DNA of 64,000 nucleotides from F23-D06 sp947165685 (GTDB taxonomy: Bacteria; Bacteroidota; Bacteroidia; Bacteroidales; WCHB1-69). The stretch is from the NCBI GenBank assembly GCA_947165685.1, contig CAMVBK010000014.1, forward strand, positions 1 through 64,000, read 5' to 3'. Shown here one piece after another: positions 33,887 to 41,543 of this stretch. Position numbers and translations under genes: made by a program. The notes under the pieces were generated by a model that was given only the letters and a program-made list of their open reading frames with translations, was not told the origin of the DNA and did no database searches. The stretch's first letter is position 1. Every line of letters begins with the position of its first letter.

Positions 33887-34354
33887 CTACATCAGGGCAT
33901 CCCTAACGTAATCGATAAACTTCTTCAAATTGGTCCTGCCATACAGCCAAATCACCCGCTCCTTTTCACCCAACCGACTCACCACCACGTAGTTGGAACA
34001 TCCATCTTGGTCTTTTTCGGAGGCGCAGACCCGCAACAGGTAGTCCTGGTCGTTGACCTCGAACACCACTCTGAACTGCTCGGTGGATTTCCGAATGTCC
34101 TGGTTGAATTTCTTGTATTTGTGTGACTTAGGTTTGGCATCGCACGTGAGCACCTTCACGAAGGAGGCGTTGTGCGCTATCAAGTTGAGCCAGATCGGCT
34201 TCTGCGAAGCACTGTACTCGAACTTCTCGAAATGGCGTTTCTTTTCGTATTTGCCGAAAAGCTTGTCCAAATCGGCAGACTGGGCGAATACACCGCCGAA
34301 AAGCCCCGCGAATAACAGGCAAAAACCGATTTTCTTTAAAACACTTTTCATCAT
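33887..34354 (-). CDS. Small secreted protein, possibly DUF4252-like
   Basis: 155 residues. The signal peptide is MMKSVLKKIGFCLLFAGLFG...FAQ; the mature part has 'DLDKLFGKYEKKRHFEKFEYSA' and ends in 'RTNLKKFIDYVRDALM'. The general pattern recalls DUF4252 proteins of Bacteroidota, but I am not sure. The start at 34354 gives the best signal peptide; a Met seven codons earlier is possible. Confidence 0.6.
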   Translation of the reverse strand: MMKSVLKKIGFCLLFAGLFGGVFAQSADLDKLFGKYEKKRHFEKFEYSASQKPIWLNLIAHNASFVKVLTCDAKPKSHKYKKFNQDIRKSTEQFRVVFEVNDQDYLLRVCASEKDQDGCSNYVVVSRLGEKERVIWLYGRTNLKKFIDYVRDALM

Positions 34355-34440
34355 TTTGATTATTTGGTGAATCAACGTGTATGAACGGTTTTAATGGTTA
34401 AAAGTTTAATTTGTTTCAGTTTTCAAGTTTTCGAAAGTGC

Positions 34441-34468
34441 AAAGCTAAAAGCCAAAAGCTAAAAGCTA
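34441..34468. repeat. Heptanucleotide tandem repeat, 4 units, at the uvrB stop codon
   Basis: AAAGCTA, AAAGCCA, AAAGCTA, AAAGCTA on the plus strand. The last unit contains the reverse complement of the uvrB stop codon. Confidence 0.75.
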
Positions 34469-36487
34469 ATACTCCCTGATCCTGTTCTCTATCGCCATGA
34501 TGGCATCGCGGCACTGCGCGGCTAAATCGAAATCAAGGTCCTTCACCGCCTTGTCCATCTGTTTCCGCAACGCCTTCTTCTTCTTCTCCAACTGCTCCAC
34601 ATTGTACATCGTCAGGTCCTCAGCAGCAACCGCTAACTTCTTCTCCTTCCGCTCGTACGTCGCCCCCATTCTCTGCTTGTTGTTGTCGCTGGCCATGCCG
34701 GTGAGCAACATCTCGTCCGACTTCACCACACCCTTCGGCACAATGTGATGCAACTCGTTGTATGCTATCTGTTTGGAACGTCGTCTGTTAGTTTCGTCAA
34801 TGGTGGCCTGCATCGATTTGGTGATTTTGTTGGCGTAGAAAATCACCCGACCGTTCACGTGGCGCGCAGCACGGCCGGCCGTTTGCGTGAGCGAACGCAC
34901 GTTGCGCAGGAAACCCTCCTTGTCGGCATCCATGATGGCCACCAACGAAACCTCCGGCAAATCCAACCCTTCCCTCAGCAGGTTCACGCCCACTAACACG
35001 TCGATGGCTCCCGCCCGCAAATTCTGCAGAATCTCCACACGGTCAAGGGTTTCCACATCGGAATGGATGTAGCACGACCTTATGCCAATATTGATGAGGT
35101 AGGTGTTCAGCTCTTCGGCCATGCGTTTGGTCAGTGTGGTCACCAAGACGCGCTCGCCCTTATCGACTGTGTCTTCGATTTCGTTCAGCAAGTCATCCAC
35201 CTGATTCGTGGCAGGGCGCACCTCGATGGGCGGATCCAACAGTCCCGTGGGGCGCACCACCTGCTCCACCACGATGCCGCCCGACTGCTCGAGCTCGTAG
35301 TCCGCCGGTGTCGCGCTCATATAGATGGTCTGCCCCACCAGCGCCTCGAACTCGTCGAACTTCAGCGGACGGTTGTCCAAAGCGGCGGGCAACCGGAAAC
35401 CGTACTCCACCAAGTTGATTTTGCGGGATCGGTCGCCGCCGTACATCGCCCCGATTTGCGGCACCGTGACATGGCTCTCGTCAATCACCAGAATGAAATC
35501 GTCGGGGAAGAAATCGAGGATGCAGAACGGACGCATCCCAGGCTCGCGCTTGTCGAAATAGCGGGAATAGTTCTCGATGCCGGAACAGTAGCCCAGTTCC
35601 TTCATCATCTCAATATCGTACGTTACACGATCTTCCAAACGTTTGGCTTCCAAGTGTTTGCCAATGGATTTGAAATAATCGCGCTGTTCGCCCAAGTCCA
35701 ACGTAATCTGATTGATGGCCTCGTTCATTGTCTGCTGCGTGGTCACGAAAATGCTGGCCGGGTAGATGACGACGTTCTCCTCCTTGGCAATCACCCCGCC
35801 CGTCGCCGCCTCGATAACCGACAGAGACTCAATCTCATCGTCCCAAAAAATGATTCGGAAGGCGTGCTCGTTGTACGGCGGGAAAATATCCACCGTATCG
35901 CCCTTCACACGGAACTGTCCGGGTTGGAGATCCAATTCCGTGCGCGAATAGAGACTGGCCACAAACTTGAGAAGCAGCGAGTTGCGGTCTATGACCATAC
36001 CCGTGTGCAGGTGCACGACGTTTTTGGCAAAGTCATCCGGGTTTCCAATACCATAAATACATGAAACTGAGGCCACTACAATAACATCCCGCCTACCCGA
36101 CATTAACGCGGCAGTAGTATGTAACCGCAGTTTTTCAATCTCGTCATTGATGGACAAATCCTTCTCAATGTACGTGTTGGTGGTCGGAATGTAGGCCTCC
36201 GGTTGGTAATAGTCGTAATAGGATACATAGTATTCGACCGCGTTTTCCGGGAAGAACTGCTTGAACTCGCTGTAGAGCTGGGCGGCAAGCGTCTTGTTAT
36301 GGCTCAGAATGAGAGCGGGGCGGTTCACCTGGTTCAGCACATTGGCGATGGTGAACGTCTTGCCGGAACCTGTCACGCCGAGCAACGTCTGCGCCTTCTC
36401 CCCGTTGTTCAACCCGGCCACCAACTGCTTGATGGCCTCCGGCTGGTCCCCGGAAGGCTCGTATGCGGATGTCAGTATGAAGTTCAT
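34466..36487 (-). CDS. uvrB: UvrABC system protein B
   Basis: 673 residues, the damage-verifying helicase-like subunit of nucleotide excision repair. Walker A 'LLGVTGSGKTFTIANV' (about 36-51), the beta-hairpin region 'EYYVSYYDYYQPEAYIP', 'DFILVIDESHVTVPQ' (DESH box), 'LREGLDLPEVSLVAIMDADKEGFLR', 'SLTQTAGRAARH' and a C-terminal UVR domain ('LEKKKKALRKQMDKAVKDLD') for UvrC binding. Full length. No promoter box is evident; 47 nt upstream of the start lies a seven-unit heptamer tract. Confidence 0.97.
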   Translation of the reverse strand: MNFILTSAYEPSGDQPEAIKQLVAGLNNGEKAQTLLGVTGSGKTFTIANVLNQVNRPALILSHNKTLAAQLYSEFKQFFPENAVEYYVSYYDYYQPEAYIPTTNTYIEKDLSINDEIEKLRLHTTAALMSGRRDVIVVASVSCIYGIGNPDDFAKNVVHLHTGMVIDRNSLLLKFVASLYSRTELDLQPGQFRVKGDTVDIFPPYNEHAFRIIFWDDEIESLSVIEAATGGVIAKEENVVIYPASIFVTTQQTMNEAINQITLDLGEQRDYFKSIGKHLEAKRLEDRVTYDIEMMKELGYCSGIENYSRYFDKREPGMRPFCILDFFPDDFILVIDESHVTVPQIGAMYGGDRSRKINLVEYGFRLPAALDNRPLKFDEFEALVGQTIYMSATPADYELEQSGGIVVEQVVRPTGLLDPPIEVRPATNQVDDLLNEIEDTVDKGERVLVTTLTKRMAEELNTYLINIGIRSCYIHSDVETLDRVEILQNLRAGAIDVLVGVNLLREGLDLPEVSLVAIMDADKEGFLRNVRSLTQTAGRAARHVNGRVIFYANKITKSMQATIDETNRRRSKQIAYNELHHIVPKGVVKSDEMLLTGMASDNNKQRMGATYERKEKKLAVAAEDLTMYNVEQLEKKKKALRKQMDKAVKDLDFDLAAQCRDAIMAIENRIREY

Positions 36488-36533
36488 GCTGCTTTTATTT
36501 TACTATTTTCAGTTTTTTATACATTATCCCTTT

Positions 36534-36582
36534 CACTATTCACTATTCACCATTCACCATTCACTATTCACCATTCACTATC
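36534..36582. repeat. Heptanucleotide tandem repeat, 7 units, upstream of uvrB
   Basis: Seven consecutive CAC(T/C)AT(T/C) units without interruption, alternating CACTATT and CACCATT. With 34441-34468, uvrB is flanked on both sides by heptamer tracts. Confidence 0.85.
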
Positions 36583-36590
36583 AGAATAAC

Positions 36591-36620
36591 AACAAAACGC
36601 CGATTATAGAAACCGGCGTT
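36591..36620 (-). terminator. Terminator of the outer-membrane protein gene
   Basis: On the minus strand, AACGCCG...CGGCGTT (7-bp stem, 11-nt loop) followed by TTGTTGTT, 26 nt after the stop codon. Confidence 0.65.
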
Positions 36621-36645
36621 TGTTGAAATCTGCAAAATATTACTT

Positions 36646-37128
36646 TTAGAATCTGTAGCGGAGACCGACACCGACGTTGGCCAACCCATACCACGGACCA
36701 TAAATATCGTTCCTGAAGCCTAATACATTGACCATCGGACGCCAATCCACGGTAAGGTTCAACGGAATGCCGAATTCCCATTCAAAACCAATTTGGGCAC
36801 CCACATTCAGACGGACGGCCGAATAACTATACTCATTGTAGTAACGACCATAGCCAAAACCGACACCGGCAGCAGGACCCACGAACCAGTTCCAAATACC
36901 TTTGATATTGAACACCCAATCAAAAGAAGCGGTGGCATCCGCGTATGCCCAAGGATTCCATACATTACCCAAACCTGCTGTCACATCCACATACATGTCA
37001 TCAAGAATGGAATGTTGATAAGAGAATTCAAGGTTGTAGCCCAAGCGGCCGCCAATGGCACGAGGCTGAGCGAAAGCGACACTTGCAAAAGCAAGCATGA
37101 CAATCATTGTTGTAAAAAGCTTTTTCAT
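36646..37128 (-). CDS. Small outer-membrane beta-barrel protein
   Basis: 160 residues. Signal peptide MKKLFTTMIVMLAFASVAFA, then alternating hydrophobic/aromatic strands with glycines ('YVDVTAGLGNVWNPWAYADA', 'AAGVGFGYGRYYNEYSYSAV', 'VGLRYRF'), ending in Phe as outer-membrane barrels do. Roughly eight strands would fit an OmpA/OmpX-size barrel. Function not known. It has its own promoter and terminator. Confidence 0.75.
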   Translation of the reverse strand: MKKLFTTMIVMLAFASVAFAQPRAIGGRLGYNLEFSYQHSILDDMYVDVTAGLGNVWNPWAYADATASFDWVFNIKGIWNWFVGPAAGVGFGYGRYYNEYSYSAVRLNVGAQIGFEWEFGIPLNLTVDWRPMVNVLGFRNDIYGPWYGLANVGVGLRYRF

Positions 37129-37157
37129 ACTATCTTTAATTTTTAAGTTTCAAAGCG

Positions 37158-37165
37158 CAAAATTA
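37158..37165 (-). promoter_or_regulatory. Promoter box of the barrel protein gene
   Basis: TAATTTTG followed by CGC on the minus strand, 29 nt before the start codon. Confidence 0.6.
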
Positions 37166-37279
37166 GTTTTTTTTAACGCTTTCAATTTTCATCAAAAAAA
37201 TAGTTGTAAACAGATTCATATTCATAACCTTTTGCGTAATGACACCCTTTTCTTTTGAGTACCCAACCTAAAAAATTCT

Positions 37280-37287
37280 TATCTTTG
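37280..37287 (+). promoter_or_regulatory. Promoter box of metG
   Basis: TATCTTTG followed by CGC, 45 nt before the ATG at 37333. It excludes the upstream in-frame start at 37255. Confidence 0.65.
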
Positions 37288-37332
37288 CGCTTTTCATCTG
37301 AAAATAGAAAAACCCACCAAAATATTGATAAT

Positions 37333-39381
37333 ATGAAAGATATAAAACGCTACACGGTCACTTCCGCACTTCCGTATGCCAACGGCCCCGTCCACATCGG
37401 ACATTTGGCCGGCGTGTATGTGCCCGCAGACATCTATGTGCGCTACCTGCGCAACAACGGAAAAGAGGTCCTCTTCATCGGCGGATCCGACGAGCACGGC
37501 GTGCCTATCACCATCAAGGCGCGCAAGGAAGGCGTGACCCCGCAGGACATCGTTGACCGCTACCACAACATCATCAAGAACTCTTTCGAGCAGCTCGGCA
37601 TCTCCTTCGACATCTATTCGCGCACCTCCAACCCCACGCATCACGAAACTGCCGCAGAATTCTTCAAGTTCCTTTATGACAACGGAAAACTGATTGAGAA
37701 GACTACCCAACACTACTATGACGAGGAGGCTCATGAATTTCTCGCCGACCGTTATATTACCGGCACCTGTCCGCAGTGCGGCAACGAACACGCCTATGGC
37801 GACCAGTGCGAAGCATGCGGAACCTCCCTCAACGCCACCGACCTCATCAACCCGAAATCTGCACTGAGCGGCAACACGCCCGTACTGAAAGAAACAAAAC
37901 ATTGGTATCTACCTCTTAATGAATACGATGCATGGCTCAGGGAATGGATTCTGCAAGGCCACAAGGCCGACTGGCGATCCACCGTCTATGGTCAATGCAA
38001 GTCGTGGATAGAGCAGGGACTTCAGCCCCGCGCCGTCACCCGCGACCTATCCTGGGGCGTGAAAGTCCCCTTGGAAGAAGCCGAAGGAAAAGTACTTTAC
38101 GTGTGGTTCGACGCACCCATCGGCTACATCTCCGCCACCAAAGAGTGGGCCGAGGAACATCATGCCGACTGGAAACCGTGGTGGCAGGATCAAGACACCA
38201 AACTCGTCCACTTCATCGGGAAAGACAACATCGTCTTCCACTGCATCATCTTCCCCTGCATGCTCAAAGCCCACGGCGGATATATCCTTCCCGACAATGT
38301 CCCCGCCAACGAGTTCCTTAACCTCGAAGGCGACAAAATCTCAACTTCAAGAAACTGGGCGGTATGGGCGCATGAATATATAGAAGACTTCCCGGGCAAA
38401 CAGGATGTGCTGCGCTACACGCTGACCTCCATCGCGCCGGAAACCAAGGACGCAGATTTCACCTGGGCCGACTTCCAAGCTAAAAACAACAACGAGCTGC
38501 TTGCCATTTTCGGCAACTTTGTCAACAGAACAGTAGTGCTTTCGCACAAGTATTATGGCGGAATCATACCCGAATGCGGGGTAATGACCGATTACGAGAA
38601 TGAAATCATCGAAAAGATGAAGGAATTCCCGAACAGGATAGGGGAGTGCATCGAACATTACAAGTTCCGCGAAGCCCAGGCAGAGCTTATGAACCTCGCC
38701 CGCCTCGGTAACAAATACCTCACCGACACCGAGCCTTGGAAAAAGCAGAAAGAAAACCCAGAATATGTGAAGACCATCCTCCATGTATCGCTCCAAATAT
38801 GCGCCTCATTATCCATTCTTTGCGAACCTTTCCTGCCTTTTACGGCAAAAAAACTTCAAAAAATCCTTAATTTGGACAACAAATGCTGGAAAGACGGAGG
38901 TAAAAGCGATCTATTGAAAGCCGGCAGCCAACTCAACCCGGCCGAATATCTGTTTGAAAAAATCGAAGACGAAACCATCGCCAAGCAGGTGAAGAAACTG
39001 GAGGACACGAAGAAAGCAAATGAGACGGCCAATGCGGATGTTATCCCTGAAAAAGAGCAGGTTTCCTTCGACGACTTCCAAAAGATGGACATCCGCGTGG
39101 TGACCGTCCTCGCTGCGGAAAAGGTGGCAAAAACCAAGAAACTGTTGAAACTGAAGGTCAACACCGGCATCGATACGCGCGAAATCATCTCGGGCATAGC
39201 AGAATACTACCAGCCTGAAGAACTTGTCGGTAAGCAAGTGCTCATGCTTGTCAACCTCGCCCCTAAAAACATCAAGGGAGTGGAGTCGCACGGCATGGTG
39301 CTCATGGCCGAAAACGCCGACGGAAGACTCTCCATCATGCAACCTGAAAAGCAGGTCAAGGAGGGTAGCACGGTAAAATAA
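37333..39381 (+). CDS. metG: Methionyl-tRNA synthetase with C-terminal tRNA-binding domain
   Basis: 682 residues. Class I synthetase with the HIGH box as PVHIGHLAG (about 17-20), zinc knuckle 'CPQCGNEHAYGDQCEACG' (about 146-163) and KMSKS box as KISTS (about 334). The last 105 or so residues ('FQKMDIRVVTVLAAEKV', 'SGIAEYYQPEELVGKQVLMLVNLAP') are the fused EMAP/Arc1-type tRNA-binding domain that aids tRNA capture and dimerisation. The start is the Met before 'KDIKRYTVTSALPYANG'. Confidence 0.96.
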   Translation: MKDIKRYTVTSALPYANGPVHIGHLAGVYVPADIYVRYLRNNGKEVLFIGGSDEHGVPITIKARKEGVTPQDIVDRYHNIIKNSFEQLGISFDIYSRTSNPTHHETAAEFFKFLYDNGKLIEKTTQHYYDEEAHEFLADRYITGTCPQCGNEHAYGDQCEACGTSLNATDLINPKSALSGNTPVLKETKHWYLPLNEYDAWLREWILQGHKADWRSTVYGQCKSWIEQGLQPRAVTRDLSWGVKVPLEEAEGKVLYVWFDAPIGYISATKEWAEEHHADWKPWWQDQDTKLVHFIGKDNIVFHCIIFPCMLKAHGGYILPDNVPANEFLNLEGDKISTSRNWAVWAHEYIEDFPGKQDVLRYTLTSIAPETKDADFTWADFQAKNNNELLAIFGNFVNRTVVLSHKYYGGIIPECGVMTDYENEIIEKMKEFPNRIGECIEHYKFREAQAELMNLARLGNKYLTDTEPWKKQKENPEYVKTILHVSLQICASLSILCEPFLPFTAKKLQKILNLDNKCWKDGGKSDLLKAGSQLNPAEYLFEKIEDETIAKQVKKLEDTKKANETANADVIPEKEQVSFDDFQKMDIRVVTVLAAEKVAKTKKLLKLKVNTGIDTREIISGIAEYYQPEELVGKQVLMLVNLAPKNIKGVESHGMVLMAENADGRLSIMQPEKQVKEGSTVK

Positions 39382-39405
39382 AAATCAAACCCTTAATCCC
39401 ATTCG

Positions 39406-39431
39406 TAGAGACGCATCTTGATGCGTCTCTA
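39406..39431. repeat. TAGAGACGC hairpin repeat, copy 2, probable metG terminator
   Basis: TAGAGACGCATC-tt-GATGCGTCTCTA, a perfect 12-bp stem with a 2-nt loop, 24 nt after the metG stop and followed by TTTCATTTTT. Shares the outer stem with 33801-33832. Confidence 0.75.
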
Positions 39432-39953
39432 TTTCATTTTTATAAGATATTTAGATGCAATACATTATGGTTAAAATGCCCTAAAATAGGGAGTTTTCAA
39501 ACATTTCAACAAAATAATGGAACACAGAAAATTACATAGAAATAAACATTCAAAAGTTGATAAAAGGGGATTTTATCCAACTTATGCGAGTTACGGTTTG
39601 AAAACTTTGTGCATAAATATTGATTACTATAAAACTCCACAAATAGCCGCATTTTTGAACATTTTATATGAACATTTCAACCTTGAAAAAAAGTTGAATT
39701 TTATCCACTAATAAAAAAATGAAAGAAATTTACGTTCATATATCCTTCCTTAAAATCTGTATGTTACAATCCACATTATTCACATTATTGTGTTGATTAA
39801 ATTTAATAACTCATATTTCAAAATTTTTCGATGTTTTTCTTTCAACAAATGAACAGCCATAATTATCATAGAGAAAAAATATTTATTTCTTAGATTTAGA
39901 TTAAGGCGGCAAAAAATGAGGAAGGTTTGTTTATCTTACGTTTATCTTTTTTG
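39432..39953. other. AT-rich gap without recognised gene
   Basis: About 520 nt of AT-rich DNA between metG and rpiB. It contains a 64-codon open frame (39517-39711) with no signal or family, which I do not support. No tRNA or clear regulatory RNA was seen. Confidence 0.55.
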
Positions 39954-39961
39954 TATTTTTG
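39954..39961 (+). promoter_or_regulatory. Promoter box of the rpiB-to-mnmG gene run
   Basis: TATTTTTG followed by CAG, 23 nt before the rpiB ATG. It rules out the longer frame from 39916. Confidence 0.6.
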
Positions 39962-39984
39962 CAGCCATTATATTTAGCGTAAAA

Positions 39985-40410
39985 ATGAAAATATACATTG
40001 GATCTGATCATGCAGGTGTAGGTCTGAAAAAGCTTGTAAAAGAGCATTTTGCAGATCGTTTCGAATTTGAGGATGTGGGAACGTTCACGGAAGAAAGTGT
40101 GGACTATCCTGATTTTGCCCATGCTGTTGCTAAGCATGTTTTGGAAAGCGATGGTTCTTTAGGGATACTGATATGCGGGACGGGCAACGGCATGGCCATC
40201 ACGGCCAACAAGCACGCCGGCATTCGCGCCGCCCTCTGCTGGTCGCCCGAAATATCAGCTTTGGCAAAACAGCACAACAATGCAAATATTGTGGTGTTGC
40301 CCGCTCGTTTCATTTCCCCTGATGCAGCTATTTCTACCCTTGAATCCTTCTTCAAATCTGATTTTGAAGGAGGTAGGCACCAAAGAAGAATAGATAAAAT
40401 TAACATGTGA
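39985..40410 (+). CDS. rpiB: Ribose-5-phosphate isomerase B
   Basis: 141 residues of the RpiB/LacAB family: 'IYIGSDHAGVGLKKLV' (substrate-binding SDHAG), 'DYPDFAHAVAKHV', 'GILICGTGNGMAITANKHAGIRAALCW' (active-site Cys in CGTGNGM) and 'NNANIVVLPARFIS'. It interconverts ribose 5-phosphate and ribulose 5-phosphate in the pentose phosphate pathway. First gene of a co-directional run; its stop overlaps the next start by one base (TGATG). Confidence 0.94.
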   Translation: MKIYIGSDHAGVGLKKLVKEHFADRFEFEDVGTFTEESVDYPDFAHAVAKHVLESDGSLGILICGTGNGMAITANKHAGIRAALCWSPEISALAKQHNNANIVVLPARFISPDAAISTLESFFKSDFEGGRHQRRIDKINM

Positions 40411-41543
40411 TGGTTAATAATCCTCTTTCTCATAGGGATTTTGAAGAACTAAGAAAAAAAGCTTATGCCCTTCGTCATAATTTTTTTGACGATATGGAAA
40501 AGCATTTGCTCAATCTTGAAGGAAATCTGCAAAAAAGGGGGTTCAATGTGGTTTGGGCTAAAGACGGCAATTCCCTGATGGAATCTATGGATAACCTGGC
40601 TAAGGAGCTGGATGCGAGAAGGGTAGGGGTTGACTCTAAATTGCCTGTCGATTCCTTATTTAAGGAAATGGCGGATGTTATTCCTTTTGATGTAGTGGAA
40701 AATTCAGCTGATGATCTGGACATTTTGGTCATCGATGCTGATTTGGCCGTAAGCGATACCGGTTCCCTTGTTTTCATTGAAAGAAAATCGTCATGCTGCT
40801 TCAACAAGGTGAAAAATATGATGGTGATTGTTGATATAGATCAAGTTATCGCCAATCAGAAAGACCTCACTTTTTTCATCGCTCTTAAGAACATTTCGAA
40901 AACGGACAGTTTCCCGAAAGATGTAAAAGTGGTGCAGCATCAGCTCAACTATATTTTGCCTTCTGATGTATCCTTCGTGTCCGACCAAATGTACGCACAG
41001 GATGATATTAAAATCACTGTGTTTCTCTATATGAATGACATAGAGGCGATTATATCGTCTGACATCGATTTGCTGAAGGAATCGCTGTATTGCATAAAGT
41101 GCGGTAGATGCCTTGAAGTATGCCCTGTGGCAAGCGCAGGCGAAAAGCTGTCACCCATAGACCTCATTAAGTTGAACTGCCAGGACAAGTATAACCGCAC
41201 AGAGCATGTCTTTTCCCATACAACCCTTTGCGGTGCTTGCGATGCGGTTTGCCCTGTACAAGTGCCCATTGTCAAACTGCTGCTTTATGAAATGCAGGTT
41301 TCCAACCAAATGGTTAAACCTTCTCGTCCTAAACAGCTCTATTCCCTTTTCGATAAGAGAAGCAAATTGAACAAGGTGAACGGATCATTCTTTAGGTACT
41401 TCTTCATCAAAAGATTTTTTGGAAAGAACAAAAACCTCTGCGGATACTTCCAAAGCCAAAACGGCGATTTTTTCAATGTAACGTATCAACCTCCTCACGA
41501 AGACAATCCAAATGAGCTCATCAAAGATTCAGATTTTGAATGA
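40410..41543 (+). CDS. LUD-domain protein with two 4Fe-4S motifs (LutB-like)
   Basis: 377 residues. A LUD-type domain (about 20-210, 'LAVSDTGSLVFIERKSSCC') is followed by a ferredoxin part with 'CIKCGRCLEVCPVA' and 'CGACDAVCPVQVPIV'. LutB-type proteins belong to the LutABC iron-sulfur complex for lactate oxidation, but they are longer (about 460-480 residues) and lie beside LutA and LutC, which are missing here. The role may therefore be different. It overlaps the DUF4175 gene by 32 nt. Confidence 0.8.
   Translation: MVNNPLSHRDFEELRKKAYALRHNFFDDMEKHLLNLEGNLQKRGFNVVWAKDGNSLMESMDNLAKELDARRVGVDSKLPVDSLFKEMADVIPFDVVENSADDLDILVIDADLAVSDTGSLVFIERKSSCCFNKVKNMMVIVDIDQVIANQKDLTFFIALKNISKTDSFPKDVKVVQHQLNYILPSDVSFVSDQMYAQDDIKITVFLYMNDIEAIISSDIDLLKESLYCIKCGRCLEVCPVASAGEKLSPIDLIKLNCQDKYNRTEHVFSHTTLCGACDAVCPVQVPIVKLLLYEMQVSNQMVKPSRPKQLYSLFDKRSKLNKVNGSFFRYFFIKRFFGKNKNLCGYFQSQNGDFFNVTYQPPHEDNPNELIKDSDFE

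Noticed and set aside
39517..39711. 64-codon frame in the AT-rich gap after metG
   Set aside because: No promoter box, signal or family; AT-rich composition like the surrounding non-coding DNA.
40410..41543. Assignment as lutB
   Set aside because: About 90 residues shorter than LutB and without lutA or lutC; only the domain-level call is kept.
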